NCBI GenBank assembly: GCA_023807065.1
Contig: JAJJLU010003803.1
Span: forward strand, 1-30,294
Length of the DNA stretch: 30,294 nt
Origin: Isotricha intestinalis
Lineage: Eukaryota; Ciliophora; Litostomatea; Vestibuliferida; Isotrichidae
Reading direction: 5' to 3'
In this document: positions 16,108 to 26,550 of the stretch, piece by piece
Layout: every line of letters begins with the position of its first letter
Position numbering within the stretch: the stretch's first letter is position 1
Notes under the pieces: model-generated
The model's input: the letters and a program-made list of their open reading frames with translations, nothing else
What the model was told of the DNA's origin: nothing
Database searches by the model: none
Position numbers and translations under genes: made by a program

Positions 16108-19100
16108 TTAATTATAAAAATTATCTAATGGTTTTTCACTTAATTCCCAATTTAAATTTTCAATTTTAATATTTATATATTTTTTCTCATCTAAAATATG
16201 ATATAAATTAGAATCAAGATAATCTTGATAATTTTTATATGATTCATCTAAAAAATCTGGTCTTACAACAGCTAAATATTTACTGATATGCATTTCTTCT
16301 GTTTCTTCAGAATAATATAAATTCTTTTTAAAAAATTCTTTTGTTGTTTCATATAATTGACTTTCAAATTCTGAATCAGAATAAATTTTGAATATAAAAT
16401 AATTAGATTTTATGCAAAAATAAAAACCAAAATCAATTAAAATATTTTGTTGATTAAAACAAAATCTTTGAATATAATTATCTGTGAATGGAATTTCTAA
16501 ACCATAAAAATTTGATCCAACTAAAACTTTATTTTGAATTTCTAATAAAGTTATTTCATATCTTCCTATATTAAATCTACAATTTGATAAAAATAATTTC
16601 CAATTATCTAAAGTTAATGGTTTATAATTTGTAAACATTAAAGCATATAAAGTTAAAAAATTAAAAGCATTTAACCAGAAAGAATATTTTTCTTTTTGTT
16701 TTTCTAATTTAGCTAAATTTACAATTTGAAGTTTTTCAACTTTTGTTTTAATTAGTAAAAAATCATTTTTAATTTCATCATTTGAATTTATTTCTCCAAA
16801 TGAAATTTCAGCTTCTTGAATTTTTTGTAAAATTTGAAATAAATTTTCACCAATTTCCATTATTAATTTAACTGGATTTATTGCTTGAATTTTAATTTTT
16901 ACTTTATTTAAAGTAAATGGTGAATTAATATCACAAATAAAAAAGGAAAAATTTTCATTATTTTTTCTTAAATTATTATTTTTATTATTATTATTAGAAA
17001 TAATACAATATCCATTATATTCATTCTCATAAAAATCATTTATTTTTTGATTTTCTTTATTTTTCTTTGATTTAAATATCATTTCATTTTTAATATTTTC
17101 AGAAATTGAATTAAAATTACTTAATTGTTCAGATTTCCTTAAATCGTTATTTGCAGAATTTTGAATTTTATCTGATTTATATCTTTTCAAATTTCTGTTA
17201 GAATGAATAAAAGTATCATTAAAAGAAGAAGTAATTGAAGTATTTTTTTTGCCTTGTAAAGAACTATGTTTTGTTATTGTCATTCTTAATTTTTCAAAAT
17301 TAGAATCATATAAATCATCAAATGTACTTTTTAAAGGTTGAGGAACTGAATTTTTAAATTTATTTAAACTATTCATTTGTAATTTTGACAAAATTAATTT
17401 ATATCTATAAAAAGGAAATTCAAATTCACCATAAGATATTGATTTATGATATAATGCAATAATATTTTCTAAAAAATTATCAAGATTTATATTTTTATTA
17501 TTTAAATAATCAACTTTATCTAAAAATAATTTTTCAAGATAAAAGGCATAAAATAAGTGTCTTTGAGTACCACCTTCTAAAATATTTGAAAATAATAATA
17601 ATTGTGATTGAGAATTATCATTTGAATCACTATGATTTTTAATAATTGAATTCCTTTTTTTTGAAGTTGAAATTTCATCATTTTCTTCTGAAATTTCATT
17701 TGAAATTAAAGGAAGTGAATTTGTAATTTGTGATATTTGCTCATATATTTGATTAAAAAAATTTCTATCAAATAATATTTCACTTGGTTCAGGGACAACA
17801 GAAAATAAACTCTCAGCAAATTTAATAAAACCATTTTTACCATAAAAATGGAAAGGAAAGGGTGTATAATTCTTTATATAATTTTTATAGTTTGAAATAT
17901 ATTGTATATTATTGTCTATTAGACTTATAATTTCTTCTTCTTTTTCATTTATGCTTTGATTTTTTATTTTCGAGGAATTTTGATTCATGGCTAAATAACT
18001 TTTTTTTTTTAAAGGAGTATAAAAATTTAGAGAATGACTTAAATTCATATTATTTAATATAAAATCATCTTTTTCAGAATTCATATTATTTAAATAAAGC
18101 TTAATACTTTCATTATTTTTAATATTATCATTATTAGATTCACTGATTGTTGATTTAATCATATTAAAATTAATTTTTGGACAAATAAGATCAATTTTTA
18201 AAGCAGAATTTATATTAATTTTTTCAGGACTAATATTTTTTTTATTCGAAAGAATAGCATCAAAACAATGTGAATTATTAAAATCTGTATTATAATCATT
18301 TACATCTCCTAAAAATATATCAACTAAAGTAGATCTTAATAAAAATTGAAAAAACTTTTTTCGATCATATATTTCAGCTTCTTTTAAAAATTTTTGTTCA
18401 TCAATTGCTCTTAAAGCAGTAAAACTTTCATATTTGTCAAAAGGATTTCTAAAAAAATTAAAAAAAATATTTTGAATATTTCTGCTAAAACTTTGGTTTA
18501 AATCTATATATTTCTTCATATTTTTTTTTTCCTTTTCATTAAACATATCATTAAATTTATATAAATCAGGGTTTTTGATAAATTGAATTTTTTTTTTTAA
18601 ACAATTTAAATCATCATCAGTTAAATCATAATTTATAGAAGGAATTAATTTTCCATTATTTAAATTATAAATATATTTACCTGAAAAATTACTAGTTAAA
18701 TAATCAAAAGAACAAGAAGAAGATAAAACACCATAAAATTGAGGTCCAGGAGATAATAATAACATTAATTTATCTTTAGTTATTATAGAAATTAAATTAT
18801 TAGACCATTTAAAAGGAAATAATAATTTATTTAAAGCATTAATTACAGAACTAATTAAAAATGAATTATCTCCATAAATTATAATTTGTTTATCTTTTAC
18901 TAATTGACTGATTAATTTTATAATTTTCCCTATTGTTATTGTATTAAATAATATATCTATATCATCATCACTATAATGACATGGTATTTCATATAATGAA
19001 TGAAAATAAAAATTTACTTTTGAATATCTAAAATTTATAGTTAAATGAGTGTGAGAAGGTGGAATTATTATTGAATGAAGAAACATTAAATAATTTAATA

Positions 19101-19548
19101 ATTCCATTTTCGCCAAATCGAACTTTTTTTGAATTTGGATAATTCTTAAAATTTCATCTAAAACTCCTTTAAAAGCATCAAAATCTTCAATTGAAGAACT
19201 TAAAACTATATAAATTGGGATTTTCATTCCATTAAAAACTTCAATTATTTTTAAAATGTATAAAAAATATCTGTTTCCATTTTGATTTGTTAATATTATT
19301 GGATGATAAGTTATTTCTCCTTCAGGAGAATTTTCATCATAAATTTGTGTTCCATTTGGACATACAAAATCTAATAATTCTTTATAAATATTTATATTAT
19401 CTTCTGGATAACATAATAATATATCTGGAGTTATTATTTCTTTTTCTTTTATTGTTTTTAATATTTCTTCTTGTATTCCTGCTATGAAAGAGTAATTTAT
19501 TAAATTTCTTGGGTATTTATATATGGAATCTTTTTTTTTTATGGACAT
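16108..19548 (-). CDS. DENN-domain protein with C-terminal DUF547
   Basis: A 1146-residue protein. Residues about 15-130 form a uDENN-like part (ITYHPIILTNQNGNRYFLYIL). About 160-300 is cDENN, with KQIIIYGDNSFLISSVINAL, LLFPFKW and LLLSPGPQFYGV. A dDENN-like part follows to about 420. DENN domains are exchange factors or scaffolds for Rab GTPases in vesicle traffic. The middle is long, Asn/Ser-rich and probably disordered. Near 940-1050 is a DUF547 domain: EKYSFWLNAFNFLTLYALM, then FNIGRYEITLLEIQNKVL. DUF547 function is unsettled, though its fold resembles cysteine hydrolases; I cannot assign a catalytic residue here. The fusion suggests a Rab-linked membrane role. The stop is TAA. Confidence 0.83.
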   Translation of the reverse strand: MSIKKKDSIYKYPRNLINYSFIAGIQEEILKTIKEKEIITPDILLCYPEDNINIYKELLDFVCPNGTQIYDENSPEGEITYHPIILTNQNGNRYFLYILKIIEVFNGMKIPIYIVLSSSIEDFDAFKGVLDEILRIIQIQKKFDLAKMELLNYLMFLHSIIIPPSHTHLTINFRYSKVNFYFHSLYEIPCHYSDDDIDILFNTITIGKIIKLISQLVKDKQIIIYGDNSFLISSVINALNKLLFPFKWSNNLISIITKDKLMLLLSPGPQFYGVLSSSCSFDYLTSNFSGKYIYNLNNGKLIPSINYDLTDDDLNCLKKKIQFIKNPDLYKFNDMFNEKEKKNMKKYIDLNQSFSRNIQNIFFNFFRNPFDKYESFTALRAIDEQKFLKEAEIYDRKKFFQFLLRSTLVDIFLGDVNDYNTDFNNSHCFDAILSNKKNISPEKININSALKIDLICPKINFNMIKSTISESNNDNIKNNESIKLYLNNMNSEKDDFILNNMNLSHSLNFYTPLKKKSYLAMNQNSSKIKNQSINEKEEEIISLIDNNIQYISNYKNYIKNYTPFPFHFYGKNGFIKFAESLFSVVPEPSEILFDRNFFNQIYEQISQITNSLPLISNEISEENDEISTSKKRNSIIKNHSDSNDNSQSQLLLFSNILEGGTQRHLFYAFYLEKLFLDKVDYLNNKNINLDNFLENIIALYHKSISYGEFEFPFYRYKLILSKLQMNSLNKFKNSVPQPLKSTFDDLYDSNFEKLRMTITKHSSLQGKKNTSITSSFNDTFIHSNRNLKRYKSDKIQNSANNDLRKSEQLSNFNSISENIKNEMIFKSKKNKENQKINDFYENEYNGYCIISNNNNKNNNLRKNNENFSFFICDINSPFTLNKVKIKIQAINPVKLIMEIGENLFQILQKIQEAEISFGEINSNDEIKNDFLLIKTKVEKLQIVNLAKLEKQKEKYSFWLNAFNFLTLYALMFTNYKPLTLDNWKLFLSNCRFNIGRYEITLLEIQNKVLVGSNFYGLEIPFTDNYIQRFCFNQQNILIDFGFYFCIKSNYFIFKIYSDSEFESQLYETTKEFFKKNLYYSEETEEMHISKYLAVVRPDFLDESYKNYQDYLDSNLYHILDEKKYINIKIENLNWELSEKPLDNFYN

Positions 19549-19689
19549 TTTTTTATTTTTTTTAATTTTGAATTTAATATGTGGAAAGTAATATATTAAA
19601 TTACATCTATTTATTTTTTAAACATATTTTATTTAATAATTAAAAGAAAAAATTATTTATGTATAATAACTTTATATTTTTAATATTTT

Positions 19690-22600
19690 TTACTTATTTG
19701 AAAATAACATAAGTATATTTTTTGTTTTAGATTCTTTAAGTAATATTCCTAAAGAAGAATTTTGATTTTGTTTTAAATCTAATAAATTTTTTTTTTGAAA
19801 AAACAATTTGTTTAAAGAATGGTCTTGTTTTACATCAATAATATAAAAATTAATATTTATATTGTTATTTTTTTTGATGTCTCCGAACTTTTCTTTAATA
19901 TAATTAACACGAGAATAATAATCAATCATATATTTTCTGAATTCAAGATATAACATATTAAAATCAAATAAAGAAATAAAAGGAAAATATAGTGGTTTTT
20001 CTGTTCCATTATCATTATAATAAATACAAACAAAAATTTTTTCTCCTTTTTTTAAATCATAAAACTTTTGAAGTATAAATTCTTTATTAACAAGTTTTAA
20101 ACAAGCTTCTTCAATTGATTTATTTAAATTTTGTCCATTTGAAATATCAATTAATTCATATCCAATTAATGAATTTGGGTCAAATAACATTAAATTATAT
20201 TTACTTCCATTTATTTCACTTTTTAAATCTAAATAATTTATTTTGAAATAATATTTAAAAATAAATTCTTGAATTTTTGAATATTTAATTTCAGCTCTGT
20301 TATGACTTAATGTTATATAAAATTTATTTTCTGGATTTCCGTTATCATCACATAATATAACTTCCATTATTTCAGAATCTTTTGAACTGTATTTTTTATA
20401 AATTAAATTTTGAATATTAATATAATATAATATTTCATTGTTATTTGAGGGATTAATATAATTTAAAATTTCATCTTTTTCTTTGTCTTTAAGAGGACGG
20501 TCAAATTTCCTTTCTATTGAATATAATTCAGGACAATTGTATATTTTTTTTATTCTGTCATTCAAACTTAATGGATCAATGACAAAATAATTTTGTATTC
20601 TTTTACTTATTTCTCTATTATAACCAAACAATTTATAATTTTCTTCTTTTTCTAATAAACTATATATTGTTTCTTTTATTTTTTTTAAATTATATTCTTC
20701 ATCTTCAATATTAATATAATATATTTTACTCTTTATTAAATTATTTTTATGGGCAAAAGTAACATATTCTACTTTTTTATATTCAATATTTAAATATTTG
20801 TTTATTAACTTTTGGATAAAAGTTGCAAAATTTAATACAACACATATTCCATCATTTTTATAATTTTCTAAAGTACTTCCTCCTTTAATTTCATAAGTAT
20901 ATTTAAAATCTAAATTTCTCTCTTTTATATACTGTGATAAAGAACAATATAAAAACAAATAAGTTGGATGTAAATCATTCATTGATATATTATTTTCTTT
21001 TAAAACATCTTCATATAATTCAAAATATTTATCAATTAATTGATTTTTTTGTAATTTTTCTGATATAGTTTCATTGTTTTTTAATTGGTAAATATCTACA
21101 TTTTCTAAATTTGTACAATCATAAAAATTATTATATGGATTAATTTTAAAATGAGGAACTTTTAGAAATAATAAATAATATTTATCATATAAATTATTAT
21201 TATGAATTTCTTGAACAACATTACTATAATTTATACTTGAACATTTTTTAAAAAAATATTTTGTTTCTTTCATATAAAAAATATAATTAATGCATTCATG
21301 AAAATCCTCACTATAATTATAAAATTGATCTTCTTTAAAATTAATTGGAATATCTTTTGAATTTATATTATTATTTCTTTGAATAAAATTATTTTTTTCA
21401 GAATCAATATAAATAAATAAATATATGCTCCCTTTTTTTTGAATAGGATAAATTTGAGATAAAGTATAATTATATTTTTCCCTTTTAATAAATTCCATTT
21501 TATAATTAAATCTTTCAATAAAACTAAAATTTGTTTCTTTTATATATTTATATACAAAAACATCATTAATATCAACAGAGATTTCATTTGAAATGATTCT
21601 CATCAAATTTTTAAAAACAATATTTTTATGTACTTTTAATTTTAAAAGATTATTGGATGTTTTATTATCATCTCTATTGTCAATAATCCCAAATTTATTA
21701 ATCATATCTTTACTAATAATATTAACTTCAATAAAATATTCTTCAAAAAATTTGTTATATCTTTCTTTGGCAATTTCCATATTTTCAATATCAAATAAAT
21801 TTAAAACATTTTCAGGAATATTTTTAATCGAAAAAGGAAAAATAACTTGATGATATATTTTCTTTTGAATATAAATAAGTAAATAAGCATTTGAAAAATT
21901 TTTATCTTTTTTGGAACTAAAAACTCCATTATCTAAATTAAATTTTTCAAAATCACCTCCAAAATTATAATCAATTGCTTCAAATTCATCAACTTTATTA
22001 ACTTTATTATCATTAAATAAATACCATCCATTTTCTTCTTTAATATAACACATATAATGTCCTCTATTAATGCTTCCATTATGAACAATAACGCAATGTA
22101 AAATATATTTAAAATCATCATCTTCAAAAATGATATCTTTCATTTTATATTTTTTTAAATCTAATTCTTTACTATATTTAATTTCTTTATTATTTTTTTC
22201 ATATGAATTATTATTATAAATAAATCTATTTAATTGAAGACATAAAACTTTTGGAAATTTAGAAAAAAAAGTTTGTTTAATTGCATTTTGTTTTCCAAAT
22301 TTTTCAGTTTGATATTGGTTATCTCCTTTTAATTCTTCTTTTCCAGTAAATTTATTTATACAATCATATATATTATCACAATTATCAATTGCTAATTGAA
22401 TATCAGAAAATGAATCTTCTTTTCTTGAAGAATAATTTATTTGAGTACATTGAATTATAGTGGTTATTTTTCCTTCTAAAATTGAATTAATGTTTTTATC
22501 TTTTAAATCATTTTCCATATTTTCACTTAACATTAAAAAAAATTCTTGAATATCTTTTTGAATATTTAAATCTGATATTTCCATTCCAAAAGATTTCATT

Positions 22601-23346
22601 AAAAAATCCGTTTTTATTTCTTCTTTATTCTTTTCTTCTCCGTTTTTTAACATTTTATAAAATAATTTTTGGAAATTGTATATTTTATTTTTACGAAAAT
22701 TTTCTTTTGATATTTCACATTCGAAAACATTTTTTTTAAATATTGATAAAGAAAATAATAATTGAATTATAGAATTTAAATAACAAGTGGCTCCCATATT
22801 TTTTAAACCACTATATTTATTATCCTCTATTTTTTCATTGTTGAATAATTGTCGATTATATTTTATTTTAATTTGAACATAAAAACACTTTTCATTGGAA
22901 TGGTGTTTTCTTAATAAAATTTTTTGATTTTCATTTAATCTTATCATTTGTTTAATTAATTCTCCTTGATTTTGTGAAAAAGAAAATTTTTCAGAAATAA
23001 CATTTTTTAATTCAATCGAAAGCTCAACACAATATTTTTTATCTTCAAATTCATTAGAATAAATTCCTTCATTACTAATAACATTTTTTTGAGAACCAAT
23101 AGTTAATTTAATTTGAAAAACAAAATCAGTTATGATTTTTAAACCTATTTTGATTGGTATTTTAAATCTAAAATCATTAAATGATGATTCATAAGAAACT
23201 CCTTGTTGAAAAAAATTTTTATCAAAACAACATTTCCAAATTCCATCGACTAATATATCTTTATTTTGAAAAGGTTTATTTTGATAAAAAATACTAACAT
23301 TATTAGACTCAAATCTCTTTCTTTTATTATTCAAATAAAAATCCAT
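19690..23346 (-). CDS. USP7: USP7-like ubiquitin-specific protease
   Basis: A 1218-residue deubiquitinase (human USP7 is 1102). The catalytic domain begins at about residue 178 with SGLKNMGATCYLNSIIQLL; Cys188 is the nucleophile. The His box VHNGSINRGHYMCYI gives His430, and FNDNKV gives Asp446. Between them, LMKSFGMEISDLNIQKDIQE matches USP7's KSFGWETxDxxxQHDVQE, and ILEGKITTIIQCTQINYSSR and VLCLQLNRFIY match too. USP7 opens with a TRAF-like/MATH domain; residues 28-165 sit there and end in a similar strand (CFYVQIKIKY) but are strongly diverged. The remaining 700 residues correspond to the ubiquitin-like domains that activate USP7. Likely role: removing ubiquitin from nuclear or cytosolic substrates. 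The stop is TAA. Confidence 0.88.
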   Translation of the reverse strand: MDFYLNNKRKRFESNNVSIFYQNKPFQNKDILVDGIWKCCFDKNFFQQGVSYESSFNDFRFKIPIKIGLKIITDFVFQIKLTIGSQKNVISNEGIYSNEFEDKKYCVELSIELKNVISEKFSFSQNQGELIKQMIRLNENQKILLRKHHSNEKCFYVQIKIKYNRQLFNNEKIEDNKYSGLKNMGATCYLNSIIQLLFSLSIFKKNVFECEISKENFRKNKIYNFQKLFYKMLKNGEEKNKEEIKTDFLMKSFGMEISDLNIQKDIQEFFLMLSENMENDLKDKNINSILEGKITTIIQCTQINYSSRKEDSFSDIQLAIDNCDNIYDCINKFTGKEELKGDNQYQTEKFGKQNAIKQTFFSKFPKVLCLQLNRFIYNNNSYEKNNKEIKYSKELDLKKYKMKDIIFEDDDFKYILHCVIVHNGSINRGHYMCYIKEENGWYLFNDNKVNKVDEFEAIDYNFGGDFEKFNLDNGVFSSKKDKNFSNAYLLIYIQKKIYHQVIFPFSIKNIPENVLNLFDIENMEIAKERYNKFFEEYFIEVNIISKDMINKFGIIDNRDDNKTSNNLLKLKVHKNIVFKNLMRIISNEISVDINDVFVYKYIKETNFSFIERFNYKMEFIKREKYNYTLSQIYPIQKKGSIYLFIYIDSEKNNFIQRNNNINSKDIPINFKEDQFYNYSEDFHECINYIFYMKETKYFFKKCSSINYSNVVQEIHNNNLYDKYYLLFLKVPHFKINPYNNFYDCTNLENVDIYQLKNNETISEKLQKNQLIDKYFELYEDVLKENNISMNDLHPTYLFLYCSLSQYIKERNLDFKYTYEIKGGSTLENYKNDGICVVLNFATFIQKLINKYLNIEYKKVEYVTFAHKNNLIKSKIYYINIEDEEYNLKKIKETIYSLLEKEENYKLFGYNREISKRIQNYFVIDPLSLNDRIKKIYNCPELYSIERKFDRPLKDKEKDEILNYINPSNNNEILYYINIQNLIYKKYSSKDSEIMEVILCDDNGNPENKFYITLSHNRAEIKYSKIQEFIFKYYFKINYLDLKSEINGSKYNLMLFDPNSLIGYELIDISNGQNLNKSIEEACLKLVNKEFILQKFYDLKKGEKIFVCIYYNDNGTEKPLYFPFISLFDFNMLYLEFRKYMIDYYSRVNYIKEKFGDIKKNNNININFYIIDVKQDHSLNKLFFQKKNLLDLKQNQNSSLGILLKESKTKNILMLFSNK

Positions 23347-23437
23347 TATTTTTTAATTGGACAAATAAATAAATAATTTTTAAATTAATAAACCTAATCT
23401 AATAAATAAAAAAATAATAAAAAATAATTTTAAAAAA
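23347..23437. promoter_or_regulatory. 91-bp divergent promoter region
   Basis: Only 91 bp separate the ATG of the USP7-like gene (minus) from the ATG of the Aurora-like kinase gene (plus), so both promoters and leaders must fit within it. It is A/T-only over long stretches. Before the plus ATG the leader is taaaaaa. Confidence 0.5.
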
Positions 23438-25216
23438 ATGAACATAACAAAGCCAATTTTAAACAACGTTAGAAACCGTTTTCTTCCAATTTCTGAGTCA
23501 GTATCTAAACTTTTAGAACCAGAGCCAAAAATTCAAGATTTTGAAATAATAAAAGAATTGGGAGTAGGAAGTTTTGGAAAAGTATTTTTAGTGACTCACA
23601 AAAAAACAAAAGCCCAATATGCGATAAAAGCAATAGATAAAAAAAACAAAACAAATATAGAAGAAAAACCATATTTTAGAAGAGAAATAGAAATAATGTA
23701 TAAAGTACATCATCCAAATGTTGTTAAATTATTTGGTCATTTTGAAGATAATGATTATTGTTATTTTATAATGGAATATATATCAAAAGGAAATATATAT
23801 AGTTTAATTCCAAAAGATAGAAAAAAGAAATTACAATCTCAAGTTGTAGCATCATTAATGAAAGATGTTATATCTGCAGTATATTATTTACATAATATGA
23901 ATCCTCCAATCATTCATAGAGATATTAAACCTGAAAATGTTTTATTAAGTGAAGGTTTAATTGGGAAATTAACTGATTTTGGTTGGAGTAATTATTTACA
24001 AGAAGAAAATGAAAGATATACTGTTTGTGGTACTCCTATATATTTAGCACCTGAAATTATTAATGAAACTGGACATGATGAAAGAGTTGATATTTGGTGT
24101 ATTGGAGTTTTATTATTTGAATTAAGTACTGGAAGTCCACCTTTTCTTGGTAATGATATTGAAACATTAAAAAATAATATTAATCATTTAAAAATTAATT
24201 GGCCTAAAGATATTGGACTAGATGTAAAAAATTTAATTATGAAAATATTAAAGTATGATCCTAAGTTAAGGATTAGTTTAGTTGAAATCCTTAATCATCC
24301 TTTTTTCACTAAATATTTCCCTAATGCTGCTAGTAACTTAATTAAACCTCAAGAAAATTTAAAATATAATATTTTTGTTGTGAGTAGAGATAATCCTAAA
24401 ACCTTTAATCCTATTTGTGAAGATAATAATAATAAAGTTAATAATAATAATAATGATAAAGAAAGATGTGCTAAAACTCAAAGAGATGGGAATAATAGTT
24501 ATAATAAATTTAAAAGAGATGTATCTCCTATTCCTACTTCTAAGTTAAATTTTAATAAAATTGTTAATACTGACAATAATGTAAGCCAAGGAAATTTAAA
24601 TGAAGATTATGATAGTTTAAAGAAAAATTTTGAAATTTTGAGAAATGAATACTATAAAATGAAATCTTTTTCTTCTGGGGATTTAACTAAGAAAATTAAT
24701 GAATTAAAAAACCAAATTTTAGAAAAAGATAATTCTATAAATAATTTAATTAAAGCTTCAAAAGCATTAAAAAGTGATAATTTGGATGAATTAAATGATA
24801 ATAAAATGAATTCAACAAGAATAAAAGAACTTCAAAAAGAAAATGAACTTTTAAAAGAAAGAATTTCTAAATATGAAAATTATATTAAAGAACATAATTT
24901 AAATATTTCAAATTCAAATCAAAATACAAACAATATATATAAGAGTGAAGATATTAATATTGAAATAGCCCAATTACAAAGTAAATTAGATGATGAATGT
25001 AGAAATTATTTAGATATCATTTTGTCTGAAAAAGATAAGGAATTTAATCAAATTAAAGAAGAAGATAAAATCACCAAAGAACAAGAGAAAAAACAATTTC
25101 AATATATTATATCAAATTATGATAAAGCTTTATCGAATAAAGAAAAAGAAAATAAAGATTTAATTGTGAAAATCAATGAATTACAAACAAAATTAGCGAA
25201 TGCTGGTATTAGTTAA
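23438..25216 (+). CDS. Aurora-like Ser/Thr protein kinase with coiled-coil tail
   Basis: A 592-residue protein. The kinase domain spans about 34-292 and has all key residues: LGVGSFGKV (41-49), Lys64, Glu83, the HRDIKPEN loop with Asp162, DFG with Asp180, and an activation segment RYTVCGTPIYLAPE with Thr195. The DFGWSN and RxTxCGT motifs are hallmarks of Aurora kinases, which control spindle, chromosome and cytokinesis events. Unlike animal Auroras, which end soon after the kinase domain, this one has an extra 300 residues: an Asn-rich linker (about 325-380) and a charged coiled coil (about 390-590). Ciliates hold many Aurora-like kinases with such tails, so a specific cell-cycle role cannot be assigned. 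The stop is TAA. Confidence 0.87.
   Translation: MNITKPILNNVRNRFLPISESVSKLLEPEPKIQDFEIIKELGVGSFGKVFLVTHKKTKAQYAIKAIDKKNKTNIEEKPYFRREIEIMYKVHHPNVVKLFGHFEDNDYCYFIMEYISKGNIYSLIPKDRKKKLQSQVVASLMKDVISAVYYLHNMNPPIIHRDIKPENVLLSEGLIGKLTDFGWSNYLQEENERYTVCGTPIYLAPEIINETGHDERVDIWCIGVLLFELSTGSPPFLGNDIETLKNNINHLKINWPKDIGLDVKNLIMKILKYDPKLRISLVEILNHPFFTKYFPNAASNLIKPQENLKYNIFVVSRDNPKTFNPICEDNNNKVNNNNNDKERCAKTQRDGNNSYNKFKRDVSPIPTSKLNFNKIVNTDNNVSQGNLNEDYDSLKKNFEILRNEYYKMKSFSSGDLTKKINELKNQILEKDNSINNLIKASKALKSDNLDELNDNKMNSTRIKELQKENELLKERISKYENYIKEHNLNISNSNQNTNNIYKSEDINIEIAQLQSKLDDECRNYLDIILSEKDKEFNQIKEEDKITKEQEKKQFQYIISNYDKALSNKEKENKDLIVKINELQTKLANAGIS
24421..24460 (+). repeat. AAT trinucleotide tracts in the kinase linker
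   Basis: Two short runs of AAT-type codons, separated by AAAGTT, encode Asn-rich sequence (EDNNNKVNNNNNDKE) just after the Aurora-like kinase domain. Such tracts can change length by slippage without breaking the frame. Confidence 0.7.
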
Positions 25217-25363
25217 ATAAAAAAACAAAAATTTCTCCTTTAAAAAATAAAAGATTAGTGTATTTAAAGTATAAAAATTTAATAAAAAAGAATTTTTATC
25301 TTTTTGAAATAGTTTAATAAATTTAAATTAAATTAAAAAAAATAAAAAAAAAATAATCAAATA

Positions 25364-26503
25364 ATGAATGAAGAGAGAGAATATGAAAGTGAAATAAAAG
25401 TTTTAAATTATATTTGGAAAACTCAAGTAATGTTTGTAACAGGACATTATGAATTTGAAATATTATTAACAAAAAAAAACACAAAAACCCAAAAATTAAT
25501 ATCTCAAAGAACAATATATAGAAGATTTAAAGACTTAGAAATATTATATGATGGTTTAATAGAATATAATCCAGGATGTTTAATTCCACATATTCCAGAA
25601 AAAAATTTTTGGACTAATTTAAGTGTTTCTTCAAATGAACCAATTGTGATCAAAAGAAAGAAAAGAATTGAAAATTATTTAAATTATATTAATAAACATA
25701 ATTATTTATCTCATAATCCAGTATATTTAACTTTTATAAGTGATGATTTTGAAAGATATAAAAATGAATTAAAAGATGGAGTTACAATTTATAGTGTCAT
25801 AAGTACTAAATTTAAAGATGTTCTTAAAAGTTATAATTTATATATTTTTGGAAAAAATAAAGATGAAGAAAAAATAGAATTATCAAGTAAAATGTTAAAG
25901 AATGAAAAATTAAGATTAGAAAAAATATTAAAAGGAGTTGAATTAGCAACAAATTTTTTTAAAAAAGAATTTGAATCTTGTCAAATTCAAGAAAAATCAT
26001 TAAAGAAAATATCTGAAATAACTGGAATGTTAGTTAATTCAAATTTTCAATTAGAAGTTAAAGAAAATGATATGAATAATAATTTCGTATTAATGAAAAA
26101 TAATTTTGAAAATGATAGTAAAGTTTATGATAAATTAAGTGAAGATTTAAAAATATATTCTAATAAAATTGATAATATTTATGAAGATGTTTTTACTTAT
26201 CAAGAAGTTTTAATTGCTTTAATTGAAATATTTGATAGAAAAGAAAAAGTTGAATTTAATTTAAAAAGAGAAAAAAATGAAGATTTTTTAATTGGAGAAA
26301 ATAAACAAAGTGAGATTTTAGAATTAGAAAAAACTGTAAGAAATTCCCAAAAACAATTTATTGATGAATTAAATAATTATCACAAAAATTTAGAAAAAAT
26401 TTTTATAAATTATATCAATAATTATATAGAATTTAAAGAAAAAAAAGAAAAAGAAAATCAAAAATTATTTTTAGAAAAACTACAAAATGAAAAAATTGAA
26501 TAA
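25364..26503 (+). CDS. PX-domain sorting nexin-like protein
   Basis: A 379-residue protein. The PX domain spans about 10-132: YRRFKDLEILYDGL at 52-65 with the phosphoinositide-binding Arg, PGCLIPHIPEK at 70-80, and RKKRIENYLNYI at 98-109 with the second basic site. PX domains bind PI3P-type lipids on endosomes. Residues about 150-379 are almost entirely charged helix and coiled coil of the length expected for a BAR-like dimer, so a SNX1/2/4/7-type membrane-tubulating sorting nexin is likely. The BAR call is by position and helicity, not by motif. It follows the Aurora-like kinase on the same strand after 147 bp, and ends 47 bp from the convergent YANK-like kinase. The stop is TAA. Confidence 0.83.
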   Translation: MNEEREYESEIKVLNYIWKTQVMFVTGHYEFEILLTKKNTKTQKLISQRTIYRRFKDLEILYDGLIEYNPGCLIPHIPEKNFWTNLSVSSNEPIVIKRKKRIENYLNYINKHNYLSHNPVYLTFISDDFERYKNELKDGVTIYSVISTKFKDVLKSYNLYIFGKNKDEEKIELSSKMLKNEKLRLEKILKGVELATNFFKKEFESCQIQEKSLKKISEITGMLVNSNFQLEVKENDMNNNFVLMKNNFENDSKVYDKLSEDLKIYSNKIDNIYEDVFTYQEVLIALIEIFDRKEKVEFNLKREKNEDFLIGENKQSEILELEKTVRNSQKQFIDELNNYHKNLEKIFINYINNYIEFKEKKEKENQKLFLEKLQNEKIE

Positions 26504-26550
26504 TTTATTATTTTTTAAAATTAAATTATATACATTATAAAAAATTAATA

